A DNA stretch of 64,000 nucleotides from Bacillus sp. HMF5848 (GTDB taxonomy: Bacteria > Bacillota > Bacilli > Bacillales > HMF5848). Below the pieces are notes generated by a model. The model ran no database searches. It saw only the letters and a program-made list of their open reading frames with translations, and was not told where the DNA came from. The DNA lies in assembly GCF_003944835.1 (NCBI RefSeq), contig NZ_RWIV01000001.1, positions 2,023,501 through 2,087,500 on the forward strand, read 5' to 3'. Shown piece by piece: positions 18,301-27,380 of this stretch (position 1 is the stretch's first letter; each line of letters opens with the position of its first letter). Both the position numbers and the translations under genes were made by a program.

Positions 18301-20199
18301 ATGAATCAGAACTTTTTTACTCTAGGATTAGCAGGGCATATTGACCACGGAAAAACGTCGTTAACAAAAGCATTGACTGGAATAGATACGGATCGTTTAA
18401 AGGAAGAAAAGGAACGTAGTATATCTATCGAACTAGGATATGCACCCTTTGAATTAGGGGCGGACATGAAAGTGTCTATTATTGATGTTCCAGGTCATGA
18501 GCGTTTTATTAGGCAAATGATAGCGGGGGTAGCGGGTATTGATTTAGTCATTTTAGCAGTAGCCGCTGATGAAGGAGTTATGCCACAAACAAAAGAGCAC
18601 GTAGAAATACTTTCTTTTTTAGGGGTCAAAAAAGGAATAGTTGCAATTACAAAAATAGATCGGGTGGAATCAGGATTTACGGATCTTGTAAAAGAGGATA
18701 TAAAAGATCAATTATCCGGAACTATATTTGAAAACTCTCCAATTGCTTTAGTAGATAGTATTCATAATGTTGGAATAGATGATTTTAAATCTATTGTTTA
18801 TGAACAATTGCTAGAAACGAAGCCAAGAAATGTTGACGCTGCTTTTCGCATGCCTATTGACCAAGTATTCAGTATGAAAGGGCAAGGTACTATTGTACGC
18901 GGAACAATCTATGATGGTAAAGTGCAGGAGGGAGACGTAATTACAGTTTATCCAAAAGGTAAACAGCTAAGAGTAAAGCAAATACAAGTTCATAGACAAG
19001 CTGTTCCTATGGCTATTGCAGGTCAACGTGCTGCAATAAATGTTGCTGGTGTAACGAAGGAAGAGATACATAGGGGGGAAGTTCTTACAACTGAACACGC
19101 CTATACTTCACATAATGTTATTGATGTTGCGCTTCATGTCGTTAACGACTTAGAGCACCCAATTAAACAACGCATGCCAATTCGCTTTTATACAGGTACC
19201 ACTGAAGTATCTGGTCAAATTGTCTTTTTTGACCGAAATATTGTTGAACAAACAGATGGAGAGATTCTTTGTCAAATTCGACTTCAAGAGGATGTTATCG
19301 TAAAAAGGGGAGACCGTTTTGTTATTCGACGTCCATCTCCTGTAGAGACAATTGCTGGGGGGTGGATAATAGACCCAAATGGTGAGAGATACCGATTCGG
19401 TGAGGAGACTATTAATTCGTTGCGAAGTAAGCGTGATGGTACACCGCAACAAAGGGTGCGAGATATACTAATTGTTGAAAAATACTTAAAAATCGAGGAG
19501 TTAACAAAACGAGCCAATTGTAGTGTGGACATTCTAAAAAGAATGGAAATAGCAAATGAACTAATAGTTATTCAAGATTCTTTTTGTATTCTTCATGAGC
19601 AGGTGGCATCTCTTAAAGTTACCTTTACACAAGAAGTACAAACTTATCATACTAACTATCCGATGAGACCTGGTATCGATAAGGCACAGCTGTTAGCTCA
19701 AAGTCATCTTCCGAAAGTGATAGGAGATTTAATTTTATCTGTACTGGAAGAAGAAAATAAATTGTTACGAAAAGGCCCTTATATCTATACAAGTTCATTT
19801 CAAGCTCATTTCCCAAAGCAGTGGGCAAAAAGAATGGAAAGCTGTGTTGAAAGTGTTAGAAGAGACCAATTACAAGTAGCGCCTTTTATCGAGTATATTT
19901 CTAAAGCTGGTATCCCTACAAATGTGGCTGATGATTTCGTTAAATTTCTGATTGATAGTCAAATCTTATATATGTTAACTGATAAAGAATATATTCATCG
20001 TGACTCTTTAATAGAATCAATTCGAGCATTGAAACGTGAAACGGACAATACTTTTGATATTCAAGCTGTTAAAGCAGTACTTAACTTATCAAGAAAGTAT
20101 GTAGTTCCATTTCTTGAACTATTGGATAAGCTCGATATTACAGTACGTAAAGATAATGTTAGAAAATGGAATAAAAACGCGAGTGATGTTTTTAATTAA
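18301..20199 (+). CDS. selB: Selenocysteine-specific elongation factor SelB
   Basis: 632 residues, full length. The EF-Tu-like part (residues 1-340) shows G1 GHIDHGKTS, G3 DVPGHE and G4 TKID, then two beta-barrel domains. The C-terminal half has winged-helix repeats that bind the SECIS hairpin. SelB carries Sec-tRNA-Sec to UGA codons on the ribosome. The ATG at 18301 follows a weak GGTGAT site; the TTG at 18298 is the alternative. selC is 580 bp upstream on the other strand, and selD and selA follow. Confidence 0.95.
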   Translation: MNQNFFTLGLAGHIDHGKTSLTKALTGIDTDRLKEEKERSISIELGYAPFELGADMKVSIIDVPGHERFIRQMIAGVAGIDLVILAVAADEGVMPQTKEHVEILSFLGVKKGIVAITKIDRVESGFTDLVKEDIKDQLSGTIFENSPIALVDSIHNVGIDDFKSIVYEQLLETKPRNVDAAFRMPIDQVFSMKGQGTIVRGTIYDGKVQEGDVITVYPKGKQLRVKQIQVHRQAVPMAIAGQRAAINVAGVTKEEIHRGEVLTTEHAYTSHNVIDVALHVVNDLEHPIKQRMPIRFYTGTTEVSGQIVFFDRNIVEQTDGEILCQIRLQEDVIVKRGDRFVIRRPSPVETIAGGWIIDPNGERYRFGEETINSLRSKRDGTPQQRVRDILIVEKYLKIEELTKRANCSVDILKRMEIANELIVIQDSFCILHEQVASLKVTFTQEVQTYHTNYPMRPGIDKAQLLAQSHLPKVIGDLILSVLEEENKLLRKGPYIYTSSFQAHFPKQWAKRMESCVESVRRDQLQVAPFIEYISKAGIPTNVADDFVKFLIDSQILYMLTDKEYIHRDSLIESIRALKRETDNTFDIQAVKAVLNLSRKYVVPFLELLDKLDITVRKDNVRKWNKNASDVFN

Positions 20200-20202
20200 T
20201 TT

Positions 20203-20233
20203 AAAAAAGCTAGGAGCAATTCCTAGCTTTTTT
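20203..20233. terminator. Terminator after selB
   Basis: AAAAAAGCTAGGA and TCCTAGCTTTTTT form a 13-bp stem with a 5-base loop and a T run. Symmetric flanks would also end the convergent selD transcript. Confidence 0.88.
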
Positions 20234-20257
20234 ATATTGCTTAAATCAAAGCGTTAG

Positions 20258-20319
20258 TGTAGGAGACATTCTGGTTAAAAGTTGATATGTTCAGTTTCTT
20301 TTAGCGACAATCTCCTACA
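20258..20319. repeat. 9-bp inverted repeat between selB and selD
   Basis: TGTAGGAGA and TCTCCTACA are perfect complements separated by 44 bases. This lies in the 111-bp gap between the convergent selB and selD genes. It could be a tiny mobile-element relic or an RNA structure at the selD 3' end. Confidence 0.4.
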
Positions 20320-20344
20320 GCACCTAGATCGCTGAGCGTGAGGC

Positions 20345-21397
20345 CTATTTTACAAAAATTGAGTAATCTTCTTTTGCTACAACGCTACCAATGATCCTTG
20401 TATAAGTATGACCATTGTTATGCATAGCATTCACGTAAGCTTCTGCTTCGTGAGCGGGTAAGCTAATAAATAGCCCACCTGATGTTATAGCATCACAGAG
20501 AACAAGCTGTTGGACATGGCTTATATGCTCTTCGTACTTGACATGTGGTTGTAGCCATGTGTGGTTGGATTTAGATCCGCCAGGTACTACCCCGTCTACT
20601 GCTAGTTTTTCAGTACCGTCTAGAACGGGAACTTTAGTAGAGTCAACAATAAAAGAAACATTACTTCCTCTTGCCACCTCGTATGCATGACCAAGTAGAC
20701 CAAACCCGGTAATATCAGTGACGGCATTTGGTTGGAAAGATGATAAAGTTTCTGCTGCTATTTTGTTAAGTAAGGCCATGACATCCATTACTTCAACAGT
20801 TTGCTGTTCCGTGGCTACTCCGCGCTTAATACCAGTTGTCATAATACCAACACCTATTGGTTTTGTAAGGATAAGTGCGTCGCCTTCCTGTGCTCCAACA
20901 TTTTTCCAAAATTTCCGAGGGTGCACAATACCTGTGACACTAAGACCAAATTTAGGTTCATTATCGTCAATAGAATGACCACCGACTATGATAGCTCCAG
21001 CTTCAGCCACTTTGTCTTGAGCCCCTTTTAAAATTTCAACTAGCATCTCGTTACCGAGTTTTTTTATTGGGTAACCAACGATATTTAATGCGGTTTTTGG
21101 TGTGCCACCCATAGCGTAAACATCACTTAAAGCGTTACTTGCGGCGATCGCGCCAAACATGTATGGATCATCAACAATAGGTGTGAAATAATCTACTGTT
21201 TGGATAATAGCTAAATCTTCAGTTAGTTGGTATACACCGGCGTCATCTGATGTATCATTACCAACTAATAAATTATTATCATAACGTTGTGGGGTTAATT
21301 GACACAAAACTTGTGCCAGGTCATCCGGACCAAGTTTACAGCCTCAGCCAGCTTTTGTAGATAAACTGGTAAGACGAATTTTCTCATGTTCGCTCAT
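20345..21397 (-). CDS. selD: Selenophosphate synthase SelD, itself a selenoprotein (in-frame UGA)
   Basis: 350 residues when the UGA at 21344-21346 is read as selenocysteine. SelD makes selenophosphate from selenide and ATP, the donor used by SelA. The N-terminus runs MSEHEKIRL...STKAG-U-GCKLGPDDLAQ; other species have Cys or Sec at this catalytic place (GCGCK or GUGCK). The ATG at 21397 has the strong RBS GGAGGT 7 bases upstream. Conventional calling would start downstream of the UGA (21307) and lose the catalytic residue, the glycine-rich loop and the RBS. A hairpin follows the UGA. The rest is a normal AIRS-type protein with NALSDVYAMGG and GGHSIDD. Confidence 0.93.
21316..21334 (-). promoter_or_regulatory. 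bSECIS-like hairpin in selD
   Basis: On the minus strand GGTC-CGGAT-GACC forms a stem-loop, extendable by a C-G and a T-G pair. The loop starts 16 nt after the UGA and has G in its second position. Bacterial SECIS elements lie 16-37 nt after the UGA with a G in the first two loop bases, so it fits at the short limit. Confidence 0.6.
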
Positions 21398-21494
21398 GTT
21401 TTAAAACCTCCGTTGAAAAGTAAATAATTTTGCAGAATAGCCTAAGATTATTATACAATACTTTGTAACAAATGTTTTAGGAGGAGATATGTTT

Positions 21495-21734
21495 ATGGAA
21501 AAACAATATAAGCTTATAATTCAGTTTTGCATGCAGTGAAACTACGCACCAAAAGCCGCGGGTCTCGCGGAAGAATTGTTTACACATTTTCGCTCGCAAA
21601 TTACTTCATTCGAGCTTGTACCGAGTTCTAAAGGTGCCTTTGAAGTGTTCGTAAATGATGAAAAGATATACTCCAAACTTGAAACAGGAGTTTTTCCGGA
21701 TACAAAGACTTTAATTAGTGATATGGAGAAATAG
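21495..21734 (+). CDS. Rdx-family selenoprotein (SelW/SelT/SelH-like) with CxxU redox motif
   Basis: A 79-residue protein if the UGA at 21537-21539 is selenocysteine: EKQYKLIIQFCMQ-U-NYAPKAAGLAEELF, then VPSSKGAFEVFVND and KLETGVFPDT. This is the thioredoxin-like Rdx fold with C-M-Q-U in the loop after the first strand. Without UGA readthrough the frame stops after 14 codons, so ordinary gene calling misses it. RBS AGGAG lies 8 bases before the ATG at 21495; ATG 21489 is the alternative. A SECIS hairpin sits right behind the UGA, and a terminator follows the TAG. It is divergent from selD and upstream of selA. The redox partner is unknown. Confidence 0.92.
21556..21570 (+). promoter_or_regulatory. 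bSECIS hairpin of the Rdx selenoprotein gene
   Basis: CCGCG-GGTCT-CGCGG: a perfect 5-bp GC stem and the loop GGUCU, the same apical GGUCU as in the E. coli fdhF SECIS bound by SelB. The loop begins 21 nt after the UGA, within the allowed range. Confidence 0.88.
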
Positions 21735-21738
21735 TGCG

Positions 21739-21764
21739 CAGGAGGTGAATAACCTCCTGTTTTT
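21739..21764 (+). terminator. Terminator after the Rdx selenoprotein gene
   Basis: CAGGAGGT and ACCTCCTG form an 8-bp stem with loop GAATA, followed by TTTTT. It shows that the region 21495-21734 is a separate transcription unit. Confidence 0.85.
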
Positions 21765-21884
21765 AGTTGATCTTTCCTAGCTACGAATATGACCAGTTGT
21801 AGAGATTCGTTTTGTGACATAACATACGAAAATAAACTCGTAGTGATATAATGAGAGAGAGTGTTTTTTGGAGGAGTTTAAAAA

Positions 21885-23273
21885 ATGAACCATATATTGC
21901 GTCAAATACCAGCTATTCATGAGTTGCAAAAACACGTATCCTTTCAAAATTTATGTGAAATGTATAATGTCACGGTTCCGACATTAACTTCAATTTTACA
22001 GGAGCAGATACATATACTTAGAATTAATATTATAAATGGGTATGAGCCTACAACGACAATCCTTGACGAAATTTTTATTAATACGGAAGCGAGTCTAAAA
22101 AAGGTTTTCAACTCTCGCTTAAATCGCTTAATAAATGCAACAGGTACTATTTTACATACTAATCTTGGTCGCGCTCGGTTAAGTGATTCAGCTATAACGA
22201 GTGTGGTAGAAGCTAGTCGTAATTACAGTAATTTAGAATATAATATTGATACCGGAAAGCGTGGATCTCGCCATGACTTAATCGAAGACCTTGTAACACA
22301 AACCACCGGTGCTGAAGCGGCTATGGTTGTGAACAACAATGCTGCCAGCGTGTACTTAATTTTAAAAGCTTTGGCTAAAGGAAAAGAGGTAATTGTGTCA
22401 CGAGGTGAATTGGTTGAAATAGGCGGGTCATTTCGAATCTCTTCGATTATGGAAGAGAGTGGGGCGAATTTAGTCGAAGTTGGTACAACTAACAAGACAC
22501 ATATGTATGACTATGAAAATTCTGTCAGTCCCGATACTGCTATGATTATGAAGGTTCATACGAGTAACTATAAAATTTTAGGGTTTCATAAAACAGTTCC
22601 TAGTAGTGAATTAGTTGACTTGTGTAAAAAAGAATCTATTCTGCTATATGAGGACTTAGGAAGTGGAGCCTTATTTGATTATGCTAGTTATGGAATAGGT
22701 GATGAGCCAGTAGTTGCTAAAGTATTGCGGTCAGGGATAGATGTCGTATCTTTTAGTGGAGACAAACTATTAGGAGGGCCACAGGCGGGGATTATAGCCG
22801 GCAAAAAACAAGTAATAGAAAAACTTAAAAAGCATCAATTGGCAAGAGTACTTCGTGTTGATAAAATGACTCTGGCAGCGTTAGAAGCAACTCTTCGTGC
22901 CTATTTGCGAGATGAAACAACAAGAGACATTCCTGTTGTTAGGGACATTTTAACAGATAAAGCTGTTATTAAAAGAAAGGCTTTAGACTTTATAAGCTTG
23001 TTAAAAAACTTAGCACCACAATATAGTTGCGAGCTTCATGAAGACACATCTAAGGTTGGTGGTGGTACAATGCCGGATGTAGAACTTCCCACCTGGACTG
23101 TACGAATTCAAACTGATACAATCGATGGAAATGCTTTACACGACCTATTACGAAAACAATATCATATTGTTACAAGAATTAAAGACGATATAGTGTTCCT
23201 TGATTTTAGGACGTTAACGAATGAGGAAGTTCATATTATTTCTAAAGCTCTAAAAGAATTAGGTGGAGATTAA
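21885..23273 (+). CDS. selA: L-seryl-tRNA(Sec) selenium transferase SelA
   Basis: 462 residues, full length. A PLP enzyme forming a homodecamer that turns Ser-tRNA-Sec into Sec-tRNA-Sec with selenophosphate. Visible are RLINATGTILHTNLGRA (residues 82-98), AAMVVNNNAASV, LYEDLGSGA, and the PLP-lysine stretch SFSGDKLLGGPQAG. RBS GGAGGAG precedes the ATG. It completes the set with selB, selC and selD. Confidence 0.96.
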   Translation: MNHILRQIPAIHELQKHVSFQNLCEMYNVTVPTLTSILQEQIHILRINIINGYEPTTTILDEIFINTEASLKKVFNSRLNRLINATGTILHTNLGRARLSDSAITSVVEASRNYSNLEYNIDTGKRGSRHDLIEDLVTQTTGAEAAMVVNNNAASVYLILKALAKGKEVIVSRGELVEIGGSFRISSIMEESGANLVEVGTTNKTHMYDYENSVSPDTAMIMKVHTSNYKILGFHKTVPSSELVDLCKKESILLYEDLGSGALFDYASYGIGDEPVVAKVLRSGIDVVSFSGDKLLGGPQAGIIAGKKQVIEKLKKHQLARVLRVDKMTLAALEATLRAYLRDETTRDIPVVRDILTDKAVIKRKALDFISLLKNLAPQYSCELHEDTSKVGGGTMPDVELPTWTVRIQTDTIDGNALHDLLRKQYHIVTRIKDDIVFLDFRTLTNEEVHIISKALKELGGD

Positions 23274-23375
23274 CTCCTATATACAACTTGTTCACAAGAG
23301 AACGGTACAAATGTGGTTATTTAATATATATAAGTATAAAAACAAGACTACACAATTATTATTCAAAGTGGAGCT

Positions 23376-23413
23376 AAAAAACGGACGTCAAATTTCTTTG
23401 ACATCCGTTTTTT
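23376..23413. terminator. Terminator between selA and sspP
   Basis: AAAAACGGACGTCAAA and TTTGACATCCGTTTTT pair with one mismatch, followed by TT. It can serve selA and, in reverse, sspP. Confidence 0.85.
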
Positions 23414-23556
23414 CGTGTGCATTATAATTTTGTTTACATTGTATTTTTGGAAAGTTCCATAAATGGGCCTCATTAATTTTCCTTACACCGTGTTTTATAG
23501 ATTTAATGCTCATCCGGTTTTTGTTTCGTCATTTAAGCAAGGCGATTGAACCTTAC

Positions 23557-23703
23557 TTACATATCATGACCTTGATTGTGCTTTTGGCGAGTATGGTTAC
23601 GGTTTTTGACTTTTTTTGACCCGCTTAAGGGTGCAGGCTGTGAACCTTTGTTTGCCTTTGGGCTGTTCCGTCTCATATCTTTAAAATCATTATGTTCAGC
23701 CAT
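23557..23703 (-). CDS. sspP: Small acid-soluble spore protein P
   Basis: 48 residues, short and basic. The C-terminal [17 protein letters not shown] and the terminal HDM match SspP of B. subtilis, as does the N-terminal [21 protein letters not shown] lies 7 bases upstream. Minor spore-core protein made in the forespore. In B. subtilis it follows sspO in one operon upstream of citB; here a plus-strand gene separates them. Confidence 0.9.
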   Translation of the reverse strand: MAEHNDFKDMRRNSPKANKGSQPAPLSGSKKVKNRNHTRQKHNQGHDM

Positions 23704-23829
23704 GATAGAGCCCTCCTCTCTTCATGTATTATCATGACAAAACACCTTATACTTTATTCGATGAATAGTTTACGTACTTTTGCTGAAATCTAAGAGCGTA
23801 ACACGATTTTATAAAAGGAGAGGCAGTTT

Positions 23830-24084
23830 ATGACATATCATAAAGATAAACAATTTGCTTATCAAGAAGCACAAAAGGGTGTAAAGGAAGCTATAGATGT
23901 GTACGAAAGTTTAGTTATTAATGACCCGGGTTATGGTGCAGAACTTAAAGACTTGAAAAATGAGATAAATGAAGCATACGCTCAGATTGAAAATGCACTA
24001 GAAGTTGCTTCAGACACACAACGAAATCAATTGAGACAAATGCAACAGGATATACAAAGCATTGTTTCTCAAGTTAATCAATAA
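23830..24084 (+). CDS. Small helical protein of unknown function between sspP and sspO
   Basis: 84 residues, almost entirely predicted helix, acidic and Gln-rich, with two helices joined near DPGYGAEL. RBS AAAGGAGAGG is 8 bases upstream and a terminator follows, so expression is likely. I do not recognise the family; it resembles other small helical proteins of spore formers in style only. It stands on the plus strand inside the interval that in B. subtilis is the sspO-sspP operon, so it appears to have been inserted or rearranged. Confidence 0.7.
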   Translation: MTYHKDKQFAYQEAQKGVKEAIDVYESLVINDPGYGAELKDLKNEINEAYAQIENALEVASDTQRNQLRQMQQDIQSIVSQVNQ

Positions 24085-24090
24085 GAATAA

Positions 24091-24135
24091 ACAAAGCCGA
24101 ACTCCTTAGAAATTGAAGGAATCGGCTTTGTTTTG
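24091..24135. terminator. Bidirectional terminator between the 84-residue gene and sspO
   Basis: ACAAAGCCGA and TCGGCTTTGT bracket an inner TCCTT/AAGGA stem, with A and T tracts on both sides. It serves the plus-strand gene and sspO. Confidence 0.8.
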
Positions 24136-24151
24136 TAATGAAGAAAGTGGG

Positions 24152-24301
24152 CTATTGGTTTTTCTTACGTTTCTTATTGTTTTGTCTTTGTTCGGCTGTT
24201 AATGGTTCGTTTTGCATTTCTTCATTATAACCAGTACCTTTACCTTGACCGCTTGCATCATTCATACCAGGAATAATATGATTCGCTTTTCTTTTCGCCA
24301 T
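24152..24301 (-). CDS. sspO: Small acid-soluble spore protein O
   Basis: 49 residues: [20 protein letters not shown] at the start and [16 protein letters not shown] at the end, matching SspO (CotK) of B. subtilis. It starts at the ATG at 24301; an in-frame ATG 15 bases upstream would add five residues, but homologues start here. It is divergent from citB, as in B. subtilis. Made in the forespore. Confidence 0.9.
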   Translation of the reverse strand: MAKRKANHIIPGMNDASGQGKGTGYNEEMQNEPLTAEQRQNNKKRKKNQ

Positions 24302-24383
24302 TGTTTCCATCAACTCCTATATATTTTACAACTCTTTCATAGTATGTGCTGTTTATAACGTAATTAATTATAAAAACGTAATC

Positions 24384-24398
24384 ATAAGATAAACTTAT
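24384..24398 (+). promoter_or_regulatory. CcpC-like operator upstream of aconitase gene
   Basis: ATAAGATAAACTTAT fits ATAA-N7-TTAT, the CcpC dyad. Taking TTTACT/TATTAT (24422-24450) as promoter, the centre is about 66 bases upstream of the start point, the place of the B. subtilis citB dyad. CcpC represses citB and is released by citrate. Confidence 0.6.
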
Positions 24399-24537
24399 CG
24401 AAATGAATAACTTTCTTGATATTTACTTATATTTAAGATTAGTATATTATGATAACGTAAGCACTAATTGGATGGGAGATCCAATACATAATATTCTATT
24501 AAATTGGAATATTCACTTTGTAAGAGGGGGTAAGAAA

Positions 24538-27249
24538 ATGAGTAAGCAAGATGTTTTTAATGCTCGAACTTCTTTACAGGTTAACGGAGAAACGTATCAT
24601 TATTACAAACTGCAAGCTTTAGAGGATGCTGGAGTAGCTAAGGTTTCAAATCTTCCGTATTCTATTAAAGTATTGCTAGAATCGGTACTACGTCAAGTGG
24701 ATGGAAGAGTTATTACAAAAGATCATGTTGAAAATTTAGCGAAATGGGGTACAGATGAACAAAAAGACGTAGATGTACCTTTTAAACCATCTCGTGTAAT
24801 TTTACAAGACTTTACAGGTGTTCCTGCTGTTGTTGACTTAGCATCTTTACGTAAAGCTATGGCAGATATAGGGGGAGATCCACAAAAGATTAACCCGGAA
24901 ATTCCTGTGGATTTAGTAATTGACCATTCCGTACAAGTAGATAAAGCAGGTACTTCTGATTCATTAGACTTCAATATGAAGTTAGAATTTGAAAGAAATG
25001 CAGAAAGATATAAATTTTTAAGCTGGGCACAAAAGTCATTCGATAATTATCGTGCTGTTCCTCCAGCAACTGGTATAGTACACCAAGTAAACCTCGAATA
25101 CTTAGCTAATGTCGTTCATGCTATTGAAAATAAAGATGGTGAGACAGAATTATTCCCAGATACGTTAGTGGGAACAGATTCTCATACCACAATGATTAAC
25201 GGTATTGGTGTGCTTGGATGGGGTGTAGGTGGTATTGAAGCAGAAGCAGGAATGCTTGGTCAACCATCTTATTTCCCAGTTCCTGAAGTGGTGGGAGTTA
25301 AATTAGTTGGGGAGCTTCCAAATGGTACAACAGCTACTGACTTAGCCCTTAAGGTTACGCAAGTGTTGCGAACTAAAGGGGTTGTTGGGAAGTTCGTAGA
25401 ATTCTTTGGTCCTGGTGTAGCAACTTTACCGCTAGCAGACAGAGCAACTGTTTCTAATATGGCACCAGAATATGGCGCAACATGTGGCTTCTTCCCAGTC
25501 GATAGCGAAGCACTTGAATATTTACGTTTAACTGGTCGAGAAGAAAAGCATATAAAAGTCGTAGAGGATTACTGTAAAGCAAATGGCCTATTCTTTACAC
25601 CTGATGCTGAAGATCCTGTATATACAGATGTTGTAGAAATTAATCTTGGTACTATAGAAGCTAATTTATCAGGTCCAAAACGTCCGCAAGATTTAATTCC
25701 TTTATCAACAATGAAGGATTCTTTCAAAGCAGCGCTAACAGCACCTGCTGGGAATCAAGGATTTGGCCTCGATAAAAAAGACCTTGATAAAGAAGTAACG
25801 ATAAAATTTATAAATGGCGATACTGCAACAATGCGTACGGGTGATATCGCAATTGCAGCAATTACAAGCTGTACAAATACGTCTAATCCATACGTATTAA
25901 TTGGAGCAGGATTAGTTGCTAAAAAGGCTGTTGAAAAAGGCCTAACGGTACCAAAATATGTTAAAACTTCATTAGCACCAGGTTCTAAGGTTGTTACAGC
26001 ATATTTAGAGAATTCTGGATTGTTACCTTACATGGAACAGTTGGGCTTTAACATAGTTGGTTATGGCTGTACAACATGTATTGGTAACTCAGGACCGCTT
26101 TTAGATGAAATAGAAACAGCTATTGCTGATAGCGATTTACTTGTGACAAGTGTATTATCAGGAAATAGAAACTTTGAGGGGCGTATCCATCCTTTAGTAA
26201 AAGGAAATTACTTAGCATCTCCTCCATTAGTAGTGGCTTATGCACTTGCTGGAACAGTAGATGTTGACTTGCAAAAAGAAGCTATTGGCAAAGATGCGGA
26301 TGGTAACGATGTTTTCTTCAAGGACATTTGGCCATCAATGGATGAAATTAAAGAAGTTGTAAAGCAAACTGTTACGCCAGAACTATTCCGTAAAGAATAT
26401 GAGCGTGTATTTGATGATAACGCTCGTTGGAATGAAATAGAAACTTCAGATGATGCTTTATACACGTGGGATGATAAATCGACCTACATTCAAAACCCAC
26501 CATTCTTTGAAGGGCTATCAAAAGAGCCTGGTAAGGTAAATGCATTGTCAGGTCTTCGCGTAGTAGGAAAATTTGCCGACTCTGTAACGACAGATCATAT
26601 TTCACCTGCCGGAGCAATTGGCAAGGATACACCTGCAGGGAAATACCTACAAGCTAATGGGGTAAGTCCGCGTGACTTTAACTCTTACGGATCACGCCGT
26701 GGTAACCATGAAGTGATGATGCGCGGTACGTTTGCTAATATCCGTATTAAAAACCAAATTGCACCTGGAACAGAAGGTGGCTTTACAACGTATTGGCCGA
26801 CAGGCGAGATTATGGCTATCTATGATGCATGTATGAAATATAAAGAAGATAATACTGGCTTACTTGTTATTGCAGGTAATGACTATGGTATGGGAAGTTC
26901 TCGTGACTGGGCTGCTAAAGGAACTAACTTATTAGGTATTAAAACTGTTATTGCCGAGAGCTTTGAACGTATTCACCGTTCTAACCTTGTGTTAATGGGT
27001 GTATTACCACTCCAATTCAAAGATGGGGAAAATGCTGACACTTTAGGCTTAACTGGTAAAGAAACATTTGCAGTTGCAATTGACGAAAATGTTAAACCAC
27101 GTGATTATGTAACTGTAACGGCAACAGATGAAAACGGAAATAAGAAAGAATTTGAAGTGTTGGTTCGCTTTGATAGTGAAGTGGAAATAGATTATTATCG
27201 TCATGGTGGTATCTTACAGATGGTACTTCGTGACAAACTACATGGGTAA
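24538..27249 (+). CDS. acnA: Aconitate hydratase (aconitase / IRP1-type)
   Basis: 903 residues, full length. It isomerises citrate to isocitrate in the TCA cycle using a 4Fe-4S cluster, and in Bacillus also binds RNA when iron is scarce. The cluster cysteines are in [10 protein letters not shown] and [12 protein letters not shown]. The swivel domain has [13 protein letters not shown]. The ATG at 24538 with AGAGGGGG upstream is the start; the same frame is open from 24403 without an RBS. A CcpC-like dyad upstream suggests citrate-responsive repression. Position next to sspO and yneN as in B. subtilis. Confidence 0.97.
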   Translation: MSKQDVFNARTSLQVNGETYHYYKLQALEDAGVAKVSNLPYSIKVLLESVLRQVDGRVITKDHVENLAKWGTDEQKDVDVPFKPSRVILQDFTGVPAVVDLASLRKAMADIGGDPQKINPEIPVDLVIDHSVQVDKAGTSDSLDFNMKLEFERNAERYKFLSWAQKSFDNYRAVPPATGIVHQVNLEYLANVVHAIENKDGETELFPDTLVGTDSHTTMINGIGVLGWGVGGIEAEAGMLGQPSYFPVPEVVGVKLVGELPNGTTATDLALKVTQVLRTKGVVGKFVEFFGPGVATLPLADRATVSNMAPEYGATCGFFPVDSEALEYLRLTGREEKHIKVVEDYCKANGLFFTPDAEDPVYTDVVEINLGTIEANLSGPKRPQDLIPLSTMKDSFKAALTAPAGNQGFGLDKKDLDKEVTIKFINGDTATMRTGDIAIAAITSCTNTSNPYVLIGAGLVAKKAVEKGLTVPKYVKTSLAPGSKVVTAYLENSGLLPYMEQLGFNIVGYGCTTCIGNSGPLLDEIETAIADSDLLVTSVLSGNRNFEGRIHPLVKGNYLASPPLVVAYALAGTVDVDLQKEAIGKDADGNDVFFKDIWPSMDEIKEVVKQTVTPELFRKEYERVFDDNARWNEIETSDDALYTWDDKSTYIQNPPFFEGLSKEPGKVNALSGLRVVGKFADSVTTDHISPAGAIGKDTPAGKYLQANGVSPRDFNSYGSRRGNHEVMMRGTFANIRIKNQIAPGTEGGFTTYWPTGEIMAIYDACMKYKEDNTGLLVIAGNDYGMGSSRDWAAKGTNLLGIKTVIAESFERIHRSNLVLMGVLPLQFKDGENADTLGLTGKETFAVAIDENVKPRDYVTVTATDENGNKKEFEVLVRFDSEVEIDYYRHGGILQMVLRDKLHG

Positions 27250-27296
27250 GAATTGAGCAAAATGCTTAACTAAACAATTAAAAAAAGGTAAGATAC

Positions 27297-27326
27297 AAGC
27301 ACGGGGAAGAAATTTCTCGTGCTTTT
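27297..27326 (+). terminator. Terminator after acnA
   Basis: AAGCACG and CGTGCTT with an inner AGAAATTTCT pairing form the stem; TTTT follows. Confidence 0.75.
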
Positions 27327-27380
27327 AATTTGCATATGCTAAATATGCTGAATAATGTAGTTGAATTTGGAGTGAAATAG

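Noticed and set aside
21542..21820. 92-codon minus-strand frame over the selenoprotein gene
   Set aside because: Antisense to the CxxU selenoprotein gene; no RBS, and the true gene has RBS, SECIS and terminator.
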